DNA of 64,000 nt from JBLMYQ01 sp050258375 (GTDB taxonomy: Bacteria > Bacillota > Clostridia > Acetivibrionales > UBA4821), in contig JBLMYQ010000002.1 of assembly GCA_050258375.1 (NCBI GenBank), positions 42,538-106,537 of the forward strand, in the 5' to 3' direction. The notes beneath the pieces are model-generated. The model was not told the DNA's origin, did not search any database, and worked only from the letters and a program-made list of their open reading frames with translations. The translations under genes and the position numbers were made by a program. The number at the start of each line of letters is the position of its first letter. The stretch's first letter is position 1. Below are positions 44,977 through 54,178 of this stretch, piece by piece.

Positions 44977-46041
44977 TTAGTCTGCCCTAATAACATTATA
45001 CCCTGCGGCTCTTATCATGCGATTCATTATAGCCATACCTATCCCATTTTTTTCGATAGCCTCCATGAAAACTATATCAACCTTTTCTTCATCAAATTTT
45101 CTAAGCAGCCTAAAAAGATTTGCAGCTATTGTTTCCGGATTATCTCTATCTCCGGCCGAGAAAACCAAGCCGGTATTATACAACTTCTTTGTTTGCTCTG
45201 TTGCCATGATTCCAACCCTTTTCCCTTGATTTAAAAATGCTTTGGCTCTGGACTCTATTTCTTTTACGATTTTATCAATTGAGCCATCAACTAAAATCAC
45301 TTCCGCTTCCGGCGAATAATGTTTATATTTTACGCCAGGACTTCTTGGAATTTCTACGCTTTCTTCCATCTTTATATTTATGTGCCTATCTGTGTCAACT
45401 CTTCCTGTTACCTCTTTAATCTGCTCAAATGTAACTGCCCCGGGTCTTAGTATTATCGGAACCTCTCCAGAAATATCAAGAACAGTAGATTCCAAGCCAA
45501 CCCTACAGTCTCCGCCATCAATAATAACATCAACCCTTCCATCCAAATCCTTTAAAACATGGCTTGCAGAAGTAGGACTTGGGGAACCCGAAATATTAGC
45601 ACTTGGAGCTGCAACAGGAACATCAGCAAATTTTAAAAGCTGGAGTGCAATATTATTGTCAGGCATTCTGATTCCCACAGTATCAAGCCCTGCCGTAACA
45701 ATCTCAGAAACAGCTTTTGATTTTTTTACTACCAAAGTAAGCGGCCCGGGCCAAAATTTTTCTGCTAAAGGCTTAAGCATTACGGGTATTTCAGATGCAA
45801 CCTCCTCAATCTGCTTAATATTCCAGATGTGAACAATCAAAGGATTATCTGCTGGTCTTCCTTTAGCAATAAAGATTTTTTCAACAGCTTTTTCATCCAG
45901 AGCATTCGCACCCAAGCCATAAACCGTTTCAGTCGGAAAAACTACAGTGCCTCCGGCTTTTAATGTCTGTGCTGATATTTCTATATTTTTAATATCTTTT
46001 TCAATATTTTGTATCTTAAAAGTTTTGGTCAATTTCTTCAC
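44977..46041 (-). CDS. tsaC: Threonylcarbamoyl-AMP synthase, two-domain Sua5 form
   Basis: 354 aa. The YrdC-like domain (about 15-205) has KAGGTVVFPTETVYGLGANA, KGRPADNPLIVHI, WPGPLTLVVKK and GLESTVLDIS. A linker and a Sua5 domain (about 230-354) follow. Makes the threonylcarbamoyl-AMP precursor of the t6A37 tRNA modification. SPGVKYKHYSP is the linker motif of Sua5 proteins. GTG start with AAGGAAGA. Confidence 0.95.
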   Translation of the reverse strand: MKKLTKTFKIQNIEKDIKNIEISAQTLKAGGTVVFPTETVYGLGANALDEKAVEKIFIAKGRPADNPLIVHIWNIKQIEEVASEIPVMLKPLAEKFWPGPLTLVVKKSKAVSEIVTAGLDTVGIRMPDNNIALQLLKFADVPVAAPSANISGSPSPTSASHVLKDLDGRVDVIIDGGDCRVGLESTVLDISGEVPIILRPGAVTFEQIKEVTGRVDTDRHINIKMEESVEIPRSPGVKYKHYSPEAEVILVDGSIDKIVKEIESRAKAFLNQGKRVGIMATEQTKKLYNTGLVFSAGDRDNPETIAANLFRLLRKFDEEKVDIVFMEAIEKNGIGMAIMNRMIRAAGYNVIRAD

Positions 46042-46097
46042 TCTTCCTTAGTATGATATTTTAAGTTTCTTAATCTTACCATATTTTTTTAGTAAAA

Positions 46098-46136
46098 CAA
46101 AGAAGAAAAGCTCCTTAATTTTAAAGAGCTTTTCTT
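46098..46136 (-). terminator. Terminator after citrate synthase gene
   Basis: On the minus strand AAGAAAAGCTC, a loop, GAGCTTTTCTTCTTTGTTTT, overlapping the last codons of the gene. Confidence 0.75.
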
Positions 46137-47494
46137 TCTTCAATTGGCACATATTTGCTTCTCGATCCTATCCCAATATACGCAGGCCGGATTAAATCAG
46201 CCTTATTTTTTATCCCCTCAAGACGGTGTGCACTCCAACCAACAACCCTTGCAATTGCAAAAAGTGCTGTAAATAATTCAAGAGGAATTCCCAGCATTTT
46301 GTATAAAAGCCCACTGTATAGGTCAACGTTTGCACATATACTTTTTGACCTTTTCTTTTCAGATACTATGACCAACGGTGCTATCCTTTCAATTCTTTCA
46401 TAAAGTTGAAATTCTTCCATAAGCCCCTTATCTTTTGCCAACTGCGCAGTATGTTCTCGGAGTATTTCGTTTCGTGGGTCTGAAACAGTGTAAACAGCAT
46501 GTCCCATCCCATAAACTTTTCCCGAACCGTCGAAAGCCTCTTTGTTCAAAATCTTCCTGATATAGGCTTCTATCTCTTGGTCATCCTTCAAATCTCCAAC
46601 ATTTTGTTTTATATCTTCAATCATCTGAACGACCTTAATATTTGCTCCGCCATGCTTTGGTCCCTTTAAGGAGCCCAAGGCAGAAGAAATCACAGCATAG
46701 CTATCAGTCTCTGTTGATGTCATAACATGAGTAGTAAACGTTGAATTATTCCCACCTCCGTGTTCTGCATGAAGAACAAGAGATAAGTCTAGCAGTCGTG
46801 CTTCATTCTTTGTGAATACACTATCAGCCCTTAACATATGGAAAAAGTTTTCGGCCACAGTATATTCTGGCTTTGGCAAGTGCAAAAACAGACTTTCTTT
46901 TTTAAATTCATGTGCAAAGATCCTGTAACCATAAACAGCTAACATTGGAAAAACAGAAATCAAGCCAATACACTGTTTAAGTACATTTTCAATGGATGTA
47001 CTATCCGGATTAGCATCATACCTATAAAGCGATAAAACACTTTCAGATAGCCCATGCATCATATCTGAGCTTGGTGCCATAATCATTGCATTTGTAAAAC
47101 CTTCTGGCAGATGCCTTCTTTCAGATAGATAAGTTTGAAAGTCTTCAAGTTGGTCTTTGCTAGGCAATCTTCCAAAAAGCAAAAGATAGATTGTTTCTTC
47201 AAAGCCAAACCTGCCATTTTCAGTAAACCCCTTAACTATTTCTTTGATTTCCATCCCTCTGTAGTATAATTCACCAGGTATTGATATAGTTTTACCTTCT
47301 ATAACATTGTAAGAACAAATCTCACCAATTCTGGTAAGTCCTACCACAACTCCTTTGCCATCCTCATCTCTGAGTCCTCTTTTAACGTTATTCTCTCGAT
47401 ACTGTTGTTCAGTAACGACATCTTCCGCTTCTATCATTTCGCAGTATTCAGATATTAAATTAACCTCGCTTTTGACTTTGCAACCATTACACAT
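46121..47494 (-). CDS. Citrate synthase (clostridial type)
   Basis: About 457 aa. Condenses acetyl-CoA with oxaloacetate. N-terminal extension of about 50 residues, then GLTRIGEICSYNVIEGK. Catalytic His regions are LVLHAEHGGGNNSTF and GSGKVYGMGHAVYT. The CoA-binding segment is GPKHGGANIKV, and the C-terminus is VGWSAHRLEGI. Si-citrate or 2-methylcitrate synthase cannot be separated by eye. The ATG at 47494 follows AAAGGAGTGATTTTA. In Clostridia it usually feeds glutamate synthesis. Confidence 0.93.
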   Translation of the reverse strand: MCNGCKVKSEVNLISEYCEMIEAEDVVTEQQYRENNVKRGLRDEDGKGVVVGLTRIGEICSYNVIEGKTISIPGELYYRGMEIKEIVKGFTENGRFGFEETIYLLLFGRLPSKDQLEDFQTYLSERRHLPEGFTNAMIMAPSSDMMHGLSESVLSLYRYDANPDSTSIENVLKQCIGLISVFPMLAVYGYRIFAHEFKKESLFLHLPKPEYTVAENFFHMLRADSVFTKNEARLLDLSLVLHAEHGGGNNSTFTTHVMTSTETDSYAVISSALGSLKGPKHGGANIKVVQMIEDIKQNVGDLKDDQEIEAYIRKILNKEAFDGSGKVYGMGHAVYTVSDPRNEILREHTAQLAKDKGLMEEFQLYERIERIAPLVIVSEKKRSKSICANVDLYSGLLYKMLGIPLELFTALFAIARVVGWSAHRLEGIKNKADLIRPAYIGIGSRSKYVPIEERKAL

Positions 47495-47651
47495 TAAAAT
47501 CACTCCTTTATTTTTAACTTCTTTTTTGTTCCTTCCTCCATCGGAAATACTATAATCCGAACAAGATATCTTAATATAAAATTAGCTTTATCTAGTAATT
47601 CTATATCAATTTCTAATATTTGTAAAGCATTTCCAATAATTTCTAGCGAAT

Positions 47652-48389
47652 TCATATAAAGCTTACAAATATTCCACTCAAAATACCCAGCATATTACCA
47701 ATAGAAGACAACCTTCCGGAATGAACTCTTTTTGCTTCAGGAATAAGCTCACTGCAAACAATATAAATCATTGCTCCGCCGGCAAAACCAAGGCACATTG
47801 CTATAATTTCACGCGAAATTTCTCCAAGTAAGACTCCAAAAAATGCACCTACTGCTGTTGGAAGTCCCGACAAAATAGTTAGGAAAAGAACCCTGGAGCC
47901 TTTTATTCCAGCCGCCCTAAGAGGAACTGCAACAGCCATTCCTTCAGGAATGTCATGAACTGCAATAACTAGTGCTATACTTAGTCCAAGCTTTATTGAT
48001 GCTTCAAAGCCCGAACCTATTGCAATACCCTCAGGAAAGTTATGCAGTGAAATACCTACCGCCATTAACACTCCTGTTTTTAAAAGTGCATTATTCCCAA
48101 TAGAATTTTTTACATAATCAGCTCTTTTAACAGCATCATCCAGAATTATTATTATAATGGTTCCAAGAACAACCCCCCAGCACGAAAGACTTACACCTCC
48201 CAAATCAAAGGCTTCTGGCAAAAGGTCGAAGCACACTACAGCCAGCATTAGTCCCGCAGAAAATTCCAATATAAAGCCAAGAAGCTTGCTGGAGTTTTTA
48301 TTAATAAAGAAAGCAAGCAGTCCACCTGTTCCAGTCCCTATAACACCTGAAAGCAGTCCAATCAAAGTAATTTCCACTATTCTATCCAT
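47652..48389 (-). CDS. ZIP-family divalent metal transporter
   Basis: About 245 aa, eight helices. Metal-site helices carry HNFPEGIAIG and HDIPEGMAVAVPL, the ZIP signature pairs of helices 4 and 5. Expected to import zinc or related ions, although some bacterial ZupT/gufA types are broad. The ribosome site before ATG 48389 is weak (AGG). A longer frame from 48419 is possible but adds only polar residues. Confidence 0.92.
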   Translation of the reverse strand: MDRIVEITLIGLLSGVIGTGTGGLLAFFINKNSSKLLGFILEFSAGLMLAVVCFDLLPEAFDLGGVSLSCWGVVLGTIIIIILDDAVKRADYVKNSIGNNALLKTGVLMAVGISLHNFPEGIAIGSGFEASIKLGLSIALVIAVHDIPEGMAVAVPLRAAGIKGSRVLFLTILSGLPTAVGAFFGVLLGEISREIIAMCLGFAGGAMIYIVCSELIPEAKRVHSGRLSSIGNMLGILSGIFVSFI

Positions 48390-48501
48390 AAAATACCTAA
48401 TCTTTTTATTACTACACAAAAGAGAAAATGATTTTTGTAAGGAAATTCATTTTCTCTTTTGCTTAGTTTGCTAATATTTAATCTTATTCCCGTATAATAG
48501 A

Positions 48502-48554
48502 ATATAGAAAGAAAAAAATCCTCTTTTGAGGATTTTTTTCTTTCTATATTCTAT
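48502..48554 (-). terminator. Long perfect terminator after prfA
   Basis: GAATATAGAAAGAAAAAAATCCTC, a TTTT loop and its exact complement: more than 23 bp. It starts in the prfA stop region. A/T tracts on both sides may allow two-way action. Confidence 0.9.
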
Positions 48555-49615
48555 TCATCTGAGCCTTGCCTTAATCTCTCACTTCTATCATTCGTTATTA
48601 GTGCATCAATCATCTCATCTACCTCGCCATTAACAAATGCTTCCAGCTTGTAAAGTGTAAGACCGATTCGGTGGTCTGAAACCCTTCCTTGAGGAAAATT
48701 GTATGTCCTAATTCTTTCACTTCTATCTCCTGTTCCTACCTGACTTTTTCTTGCCTGTGCAAGCTTGGCATTTTCTTCTTCCAGCATTTTTTCATAAACC
48801 CTTGCCCTGAGAATTCTCATTCCCTTATCCTTATTTTTTAACTGGGATTTCTCATCCTGGCATGAAACAACTATGCCTGTAGGTATGTGGGTTATTCTCA
48901 CAGCAGAATCCGTAGTATTTACGCACTGTCCTCCGGGTCCTCCTGCTCTGAATACATCTATCCTCAAATCGTTTTGGCTTATCTCCACTTCGACCTCTTC
49001 AGCTTCAGGCAAAACCGCAACCGTAACCGTGGAAGTATGTATCCTTCCGCTCGCCTCAGTCTCAGGAACTCTCTGCACTCTGTGCACACCACTTTCAAAT
49101 TTCAATCTGCTGTAAGCACCTTTCCCTTCAATCATGAATATTACTTCCTTAAATCCTCCCAAGCCTGTAGGATTTGAGCTCATTATTTCTGTTTTCCACC
49201 TGTTAGCTTCAGCATAGCGGCAGTACATTCTAAACAGAACTCCTGCAAACAAAGCAGCTTCATCTCCGCCTGCTCCACCTCGAATTTCTACAATAACGTT
49301 TTTATCATCATTAGGGTCTTTAGGAAGAAGAAGGAATTTAAGCTCCTCTTCAATTTTCTGAATCTTTTCCTGAGCTTCGTCCAACTCCATTTGCGCAAGC
49401 TCTTTCATATCCTTATCTTGCAAAAGTTCCTGTGCATCTTTTATATCTTTTGATACTTTTTTGTATTCTCTGAACTTTTGAACAATATCTTCAATTTCAG
49501 CGTGTTCTTTCATTAATTTTCTCCACTCATCCTGATCTGCAATTACATCAGGATCACTGAGCTTAGTATTTATTTCTTCATATTTCTTTTCAACAAATTC
49601 TAGTTTTGAAAACAT
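48551..49615 (-). CDS. prfA: Peptide chain release factor 1
   Basis: 354 aa. RF1 marks: codon-recognition region HRVQRVPETEASGRIHTST, catalytic GGQ in RAGGPGGQCVNTTDSAVRI, and RIRTYNFPQGRVSDHRIGL. Terminates translation at UAA and UAG. The usual partner prmC is not next to it. The ATG at 49615 follows a GGGG site. Confidence 0.97.
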   Translation of the reverse strand: MFSKLEFVEKKYEEINTKLSDPDVIADQDEWRKLMKEHAEIEDIVQKFREYKKVSKDIKDAQELLQDKDMKELAQMELDEAQEKIQKIEEELKFLLLPKDPNDDKNVIVEIRGGAGGDEAALFAGVLFRMYCRYAEANRWKTEIMSSNPTGLGGFKEVIFMIEGKGAYSRLKFESGVHRVQRVPETEASGRIHTSTVTVAVLPEAEEVEVEISQNDLRIDVFRAGGPGGQCVNTTDSAVRITHIPTGIVVSCQDEKSQLKNKDKGMRILRARVYEKMLEEENAKLAQARKSQVGTGDRSERIRTYNFPQGRVSDHRIGLTLYKLEAFVNGEVDEMIDALITNDRSERLRQGSDE

Positions 49616-49634
49616 TTCATATACCCCTTTTGTT

Positions 49635-49792
49635 AGTTTAAAGTTTAAAGTGTAAAAGATAAAGTTAACTTCAAACTCTCTCCCTAAAAATTATTTATTA
49701 TTTAAAAATATATATAGAAGAAATATCTATTCATGCATTTTGTTCAAGTCTTTATGTTATTTAAAACTTTACACCTTACACTTTACACTGTC
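49635..49792. repeat. Second AGTGTAAA-type inverted repeat
   Basis: AGTTTAAAGTTTAAAGTGTAA at the left and ACTTTACACCTTACACTTTA at the right are inverted, bracketing about 110 bp between hypE and prfA. The same word family occurs at 44835-44973 and 27007-27045. Confidence 0.65.
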
Positions 49793-49800
49793 TACACTTG

Positions 49801-50811
49801 TCAGCATATTCTCGGCAGAGGTTCGCCTGACAATACATCAAGAATTCTGCCTCCACTTCCAACAGTTTTTAATATTACCATAGGTTCATCTGTATTGTCT
49901 ACTACTCTCCCAATAATCGCTGATTCATTTCCATATTTATGCTTTTCCATAATACCCAGAAGCCTTTGCGCTTTTTCCTCTTCGACAAAAACAACTATTG
50001 TTCCTTCATTTGCAAGATAAAGAGGGTCAAGCCCCATCAAGCCGCAAACTCCCTTAACATCTTCTCTAACAGGAATTTTTTCCTCTAATATTTCAATTTT
50101 TACTCCGGATTGTAATGCTATTTCATTTAATACAGCAGCGAGACCTCCTCTGGTTGCATCCCTCATAACACAAATCTCAGGAACAGCCTCAAGCATATTT
50201 TTAATAAGATTATTCAAAGGTGCTGCATCGCTTTTTACAAAAGTCTTGAATCCGAATTCTTCACGTGATGTGATAATAGAAGCCCCATGACTTCCAATTG
50301 AGCCGCTGACTATAATAACATCCCCAGGCTTTGCCATTCCTCCTCCGGTTTCAATTCCTTCAGGTACTATTCCAACTCCCGATGTATTAATGAAAATTCC
50401 GTCTGCACTGCCTTTTTCAACAACCTTCGTATCTCCGGCAGCAATTATTATGCTGGCTTCTTCAGCTGTTATTGTCATAGATTTTATTATTTTTTCCAGT
50501 TTTTCAATCTCAAATCCCTCTTCAATTATAAATGAAGCAGTTAATGCAGCCGGATTAGCTCCCATCACAGCCAAATCATTTACCGTTCCTGAAACAGCGA
50601 GCTTGCCTATATCTCCACCTTCAAAGAAAATTGGCTTTACAACAAAGGAGTCTGTAGTAAAAGCAAGCTTTGTACCCTTCAGCTCAATAATACCTGCATC
50701 ATTCATTTTATCAAGAACAGGATTAGAAAAGTATTTTTGGAACAAATTTTTTATGAGGTCCCGTGACATTCCGCCTCCGCTTCCATGTCCCATTTTTATT
50801 ATATTATTCAT
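49801..50811 (-). CDS. hypE: Hydrogenase expression/formation protein HypE
   Basis: About 336 aa. PurM-like ATP-binding fold; starts with MGHGSGGGMSRDLI, contains FTTDSFVVKP, VSGTVNDLAVMGA and DATRGGLAAVLNE, and ends with the required PRIC, whose Cys accepts the thiocyanate-precursor group. Works with HypF, HypC and HypD to make the CN ligands of [NiFe] hydrogenase. The ATG at 50811 follows AAAGGAGAAAAG, so the longer frame from 50871 is rejected. Confidence 0.96.
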   Translation of the reverse strand: MNNIIKMGHGSGGGMSRDLIKNLFQKYFSNPVLDKMNDAGIIELKGTKLAFTTDSFVVKPIFFEGGDIGKLAVSGTVNDLAVMGANPAALTASFIIEEGFEIEKLEKIIKSMTITAEEASIIIAAGDTKVVEKGSADGIFINTSGVGIVPEGIETGGGMAKPGDVIIVSGSIGSHGASIITSREEFGFKTFVKSDAAPLNNLIKNMLEAVPEICVMRDATRGGLAAVLNEIALQSGVKIEILEEKIPVREDVKGVCGLMGLDPLYLANEGTIVVFVEEEKAQRLLGIMEKHKYGNESAIIGRVVDNTDEPMVILKTVGSGGRILDVLSGEPLPRIC

Positions 50812-51013
50812 CTTTTCTCCTTTATTATTTTCTATTTGAGTCGTTCTAAAGTTATCTCTCAAAACCCTCATTCTATCTTTCTCCCACTATTGGGAGAAAC
50901 GAATCGTCTTTCTTTGAAGCTTTTAAATGATACCAAAAAACCTAAGAACTTCATAGCCGCCTGTATAACAGTTTAGAAAAAACTCAGAAAAGTTTTTTCT
51001 TGTACCCAAACAG

Positions 51014-51058
51014 CCACCACGGCGTTTGAGTGGTGCCTTTTCCGCCAGTTTTGGGCGG
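51014..51058. repeat. REP-like twin GC-rich hairpins between hypD and hypE
   Basis: CCACCAC…GTGGTG and CCGCC…GGGCGG are adjacent hairpins in the 320-bp hypD-hypE gap (50812-51131). The reading frame across this region (50923-51129, minus) lacks a ribosome site and is not called. Nothing else was recognised in the gap. Confidence 0.6.
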
Positions 51059-51131
51059 TCAAAAGTGGCAAACACACTACAAAGTCTCTTTAAAGAAAAG
51101 CTAAAACTTACAAAGACACTTCTTTGCAAAT

Positions 51132-52220
51132 CTATTTATATTTCCCAAATTTAAAGTACGTCGCGCAAGTTCCTTCCCCCGACACCATGCATGGTCCTTT
51201 TGGAGCTTGTGGGGTACATGCCTTTCCAAAAAGCATACACTGATAAGGCTCTTTAACTCCTCTTACAATGTCCCCACAAAGGCATTCATTATCTCCCTGC
51301 CATTTTGGAGCCTCCATACCAAAGAAATCTCTTATATCAAATCTTTTATAGCTGCCCGCAAGCTTAAACCCTGAGCTTTCAATCTCTCCAAAGCCTCTCC
51401 AGCTGTCATCTGTACGCTCAAACACTTCAGAAATCAACTCCTGGGCTTTTAGGTTTCCCTCTATTGTCCCGGCTCTTTTATAAACATTCCATACTCCGGC
51501 ACCAGCTGATAATACCTTTGAAATCAGAACTTCAACAGCCCTAAGTATATCCAATGCCTCAAAGCCTGCAACAGCGCATGGAATGCCAAAAATATCTGGA
51601 ATAAAATCGTAAGCTCTTTCTCCGGTTATTGAAGTAACATGGCCGGGGCAGATTAAGCCGTCAATATTCAGATTTTTATAATCCAATACTTTTCTTACAG
51701 CAGGGAAAATCGTTTTAAGTCCGGAAAGAATAAAAAAGTTTTTCATATTCTTATTTTCTGCATGTTTAATTGTCAGTGCTATTACCGGCGCAGTTGTTTC
51801 AAAGCCTACCGCAAGAAAAACAACCTTTTTCCCCGGATTCTTAATTGCAATATCAATACAATCCAATGGCGAATATACAACTCTTATATCTGCTCCATCA
51901 ACCCTTGAATCCTCAAGCGTCTTATTACTTCCAGGAACCCTTAACATATCTCCAAAAGTACAAATAACCACATTTGCTTTTTCTGCCAAAGCTTGAGCCT
52001 GGTCTAAATATTCCGTTGGTGTAACACACACAGGACATCCGGGACCGGATATCAGCTTTATATTTTCAGGAAGCATGCTTCTAATCCCATGCTTAAAAAT
52101 GCTTACAGTATGGGTTCCGCAAACCTCCATTAAAGAAATGTTTCTGTCAGCATTTCTTTCAATCATGTTATTTATGTGTTGAATAACCACTTCTTCTTTA
52201 TCAGAATCTCTTTTAAGCAT
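51132..52220 (-). CDS. hypD: Hydrogenase maturation protein HypD
   Basis: About 362 aa. Contains the conserved SLMEVCGTHTVSIFKHGIR, GPGCPVCVT, CPGHVTSITG and AVAGFEALDIL motifs, and a C-terminal 4Fe-4S Cys cluster (CLCGDIVRG…C…C). It transfers CN and CO ligands to iron with HypC. The ATG at 52220 overlaps the hypC stop; the 41 extra residues of the longer frame lie over hypC and are rejected. Confidence 0.97.
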   Translation of the reverse strand: MLKRDSDKEEVVIQHINNMIERNADRNISLMEVCGTHTVSIFKHGIRSMLPENIKLISGPGCPVCVTPTEYLDQAQALAEKANVVICTFGDMLRVPGSNKTLEDSRVDGADIRVVYSPLDCIDIAIKNPGKKVVFLAVGFETTAPVIALTIKHAENKNMKNFFILSGLKTIFPAVRKVLDYKNLNIDGLICPGHVTSITGERAYDFIPDIFGIPCAVAGFEALDILRAVEVLISKVLSAGAGVWNVYKRAGTIEGNLKAQELISEVFERTDDSWRGFGEIESSGFKLAGSYKRFDIRDFFGMEAPKWQGDNECLCGDIVRGVKEPYQCMLFGKACTPQAPKGPCMVSGEGTCATYFKFGKYK

Positions 52221-52431
52221 TGTCTTTAATTTCCTCAAACAAAGAAAGTATTTCAACAGCTTCCTCTTCTTCAACCTTCTGAATAGCGCAGCCGGCATGA
52301 ACCAGGAGGTAGTCCCCTTCTCGTACATCTTTAAGAAGCTCAATCGATACTTCCTTTTGAACCCCCATAAAATCTAAAACAGCGGTTTTTTCAGTTTTTG
52401 AGATTACTTTTCCTGGAACTGCAACACACAT
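52213..52431 (-). CDS. hypC: Hydrogenase maturation chaperone HypC
   Basis: 72 aa. Starts MCVAVPGKVI with the functional N-terminal Cys2, and has GDYLLVHAGCAIQKV, as in all HypC/HupF. Carries the Fe(CN)2CO unit between HypD and the large hydrogenase subunit. First of hypCDE; hypA, hypB and hypF are not in the window. Confidence 0.97.
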   Translation of the reverse strand: MCVAVPGKVISKTEKTAVLDFMGVQKEVSIELLKDVREGDYLLVHAGCAIQKVEEEEAVEILSLFEEIKDNA

Positions 52432-52673
52432 TGTTTTTCTCCGTTTTTATTTGATTATATATTCTGAATAGTATTACTGTAAAGGAAAAGCGAAAGCAAA
52501 ATGCGCCCTGGGTTCCAAGTCCTATTGAAATTGAGGCTGCCTACCCGCCTCGTTTGGTTGACATAATATGTTTACGCTGGTAATATTGATATATAGCTAC
52601 CCTTTTTGATAATGCATGTTTAAGTACTTTTAAACTTATTACGTTTTTTATCAAATTTAAGGAGATGATTTTT

Positions 52674-54122
52674 TTGACAAAAAAATTTTTTCTAGCTTTA
52701 TATCTTGTGTTAGTACTTTTTCTGCTTCCATTTTTCAACTTTCCTTCTATTGCAGCCAAGCCCTTAAGAGACAGGATTGCCCCAACAACACCTTCTAATC
52801 TTACAGCCAGCTTTATAACAGATAACTCTGTAGATTTATCATGGAACCCTTCTACAGATAATGTGAACGTATCCTCATATTACGTTTATAAAAGCTCTTC
52901 ATTCTTTGCTTCCTCAGTGACAACTTCTTATAAGGTAACCGGGCTGTCTTCCGGTACATCCTATACTTTTTATATCAAGGCCAGAGACGGCGCTGGAAAC
53001 CTCTCCTCTTCAAGCAGCAGCTTGACAATAACAACCACAAAACCGATTCAGCCTCCGCCTTCACAACCATCAAAGAAACTAATAGGGTACTATGCAGGCT
53101 GGGCTGGATACAACGGATTTACTCCCGATAAGATTGATGCAGGTAAATTGACACACATTAATTATGCTTTTGCTAATATAAGCAGCGACTTAAAAATAGC
53201 TATTGGCGACCCTGGTATAGACCCCTCAAACTTTGAAAAATTAAAAACCCTGAAATTGCAATATCCAAACATTAAAACCCTCATATCTGTTGGAGGATGG
53301 TCTTGGTCAGAAAAATTTTCCGATGCTGCTTTATCAGATAGCTCGCGTACTATCTTTGCAGACAGCTGTGTTCAATTTATAAAAGCAAATGGATTTGATG
53401 GCGTGGATATAGACTGGGAATACCCGGTAGGCGGAGGGCTGCCAACCAATGTTTACAGGTCTGAAGATAAACAAAACTTTACATTACTGCTTGCAAAAAT
53501 CCGGGAAAAGCTTGATGCCCAAGGCGCCGCCGACGGAAAAAAATATCTTTTAACCATTGCAGGAGGAGCAAGTCAGTATTATATCAACAATACGGAGCTC
53601 CGGACACTTGAGCAGTATCTGGATTATGCCAACATAATGACATATGATATACACGGAACCTGGGATACATACACTGATTTCAATTCACCTTTGTATAACA
53701 ATACCGATACCTCACCTCAATATAAGCTCAGTATTGATTCAGTGGTAAATGCATGGGTAAATGCTGGGGTTCCAATTGACAAGCTTGTTATAGGAATACC
53801 TTTCTATGGATATAAATATAATTCCGTGACTAATATTAACAATGGTTTATATCAGAAATTTTCGGGAGGTTCATCTATAAGCTATGCAAGTATTACCGCA
53901 AACTATTTGAATTCGCCGGGTTATATTAGGTATTACCACTCTCAGTCACAGGTTCCTTGGCTGTTTAATGGCTCAACCTTCATCAGCTATGATGACCAGC
54001 AATCAGTCGGGATAAAAGCTGGGTATGTAAAAACAAAAGGCTTGGGCGGTGCAATGCTATGGGAATTAAGCCAGGATCCAAATAAGGTTTTACTAAATGC
54101 AGTTTATAATGGGCTTCAGTAA
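52674..54122 (+). CDS. Secreted GH18 chitinase with N-terminal fibronectin type III domain
   Basis: About 482 aa. Signal peptide about 1-28, FN3 (about 36-122; TPSNLTASFITDNSVDLSW…), short Pro linker, GH18 barrel (about 135-482). The barrel carries the catalytic DGVDIDWEYP (DxxDxDxE) near 240, SVGGWSWS strand 3 and GGAMLWELSQD at the end. Hydrolyses chitin by substrate-assisted catalysis. No SLH or dockerin, so it is probably released. TTG 52674 lies about 9 nt after AAGGAG; ATG 52665 directly abuts that site. GH18 endo-N-acetylglucosaminidase activity is an alternative. Confidence 0.93.
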   Translation: MTKKFFLALYLVLVLFLLPFFNFPSIAAKPLRDRIAPTTPSNLTASFITDNSVDLSWNPSTDNVNVSSYYVYKSSSFFASSVTTSYKVTGLSSGTSYTFYIKARDGAGNLSSSSSSLTITTTKPIQPPPSQPSKKLIGYYAGWAGYNGFTPDKIDAGKLTHINYAFANISSDLKIAIGDPGIDPSNFEKLKTLKLQYPNIKTLISVGGWSWSEKFSDAALSDSSRTIFADSCVQFIKANGFDGVDIDWEYPVGGGLPTNVYRSEDKQNFTLLLAKIREKLDAQGAADGKKYLLTIAGGASQYYINNTELRTLEQYLDYANIMTYDIHGTWDTYTDFNSPLYNNTDTSPQYKLSIDSVVNAWVNAGVPIDKLVIGIPFYGYKYNSVTNINNGLYQKFSGGSSISYASITANYLNSPGYIRYYHSQSQVPWLFNGSTFISYDDQQSVGIKAGYVKTKGLGGAMLWELSQDPNKVLLNAVYNGLQ

Positions 54123-54141
54123 AAGCTAATAGAGTTTCACT

Positions 54142-54178
54142 TAAAAGAGTCAGGAGAAAATTCTCCTGACTCTTTCTA
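54142..54178 (+). terminator. Terminator between the chitinase and htrA genes
   Basis: AAGAGTCAGGAGAA/TTCTCCTGACTCTT, a perfect stem with a very short loop followed by TCT. It separates converging genes. Confidence 0.88.

Noticed and set aside
48551..49615. Altered stop-codon recognition motif (PET in place of PVT/PAT) in RF1
   Set aside because: I recall this variant as normal in clostridial RF1; the rest of the protein is standard.
50923..51129. 68-aa minus-strand frame between hypD and hypE
   Set aside because: No ribosome site, odd composition, covers the two hairpins.
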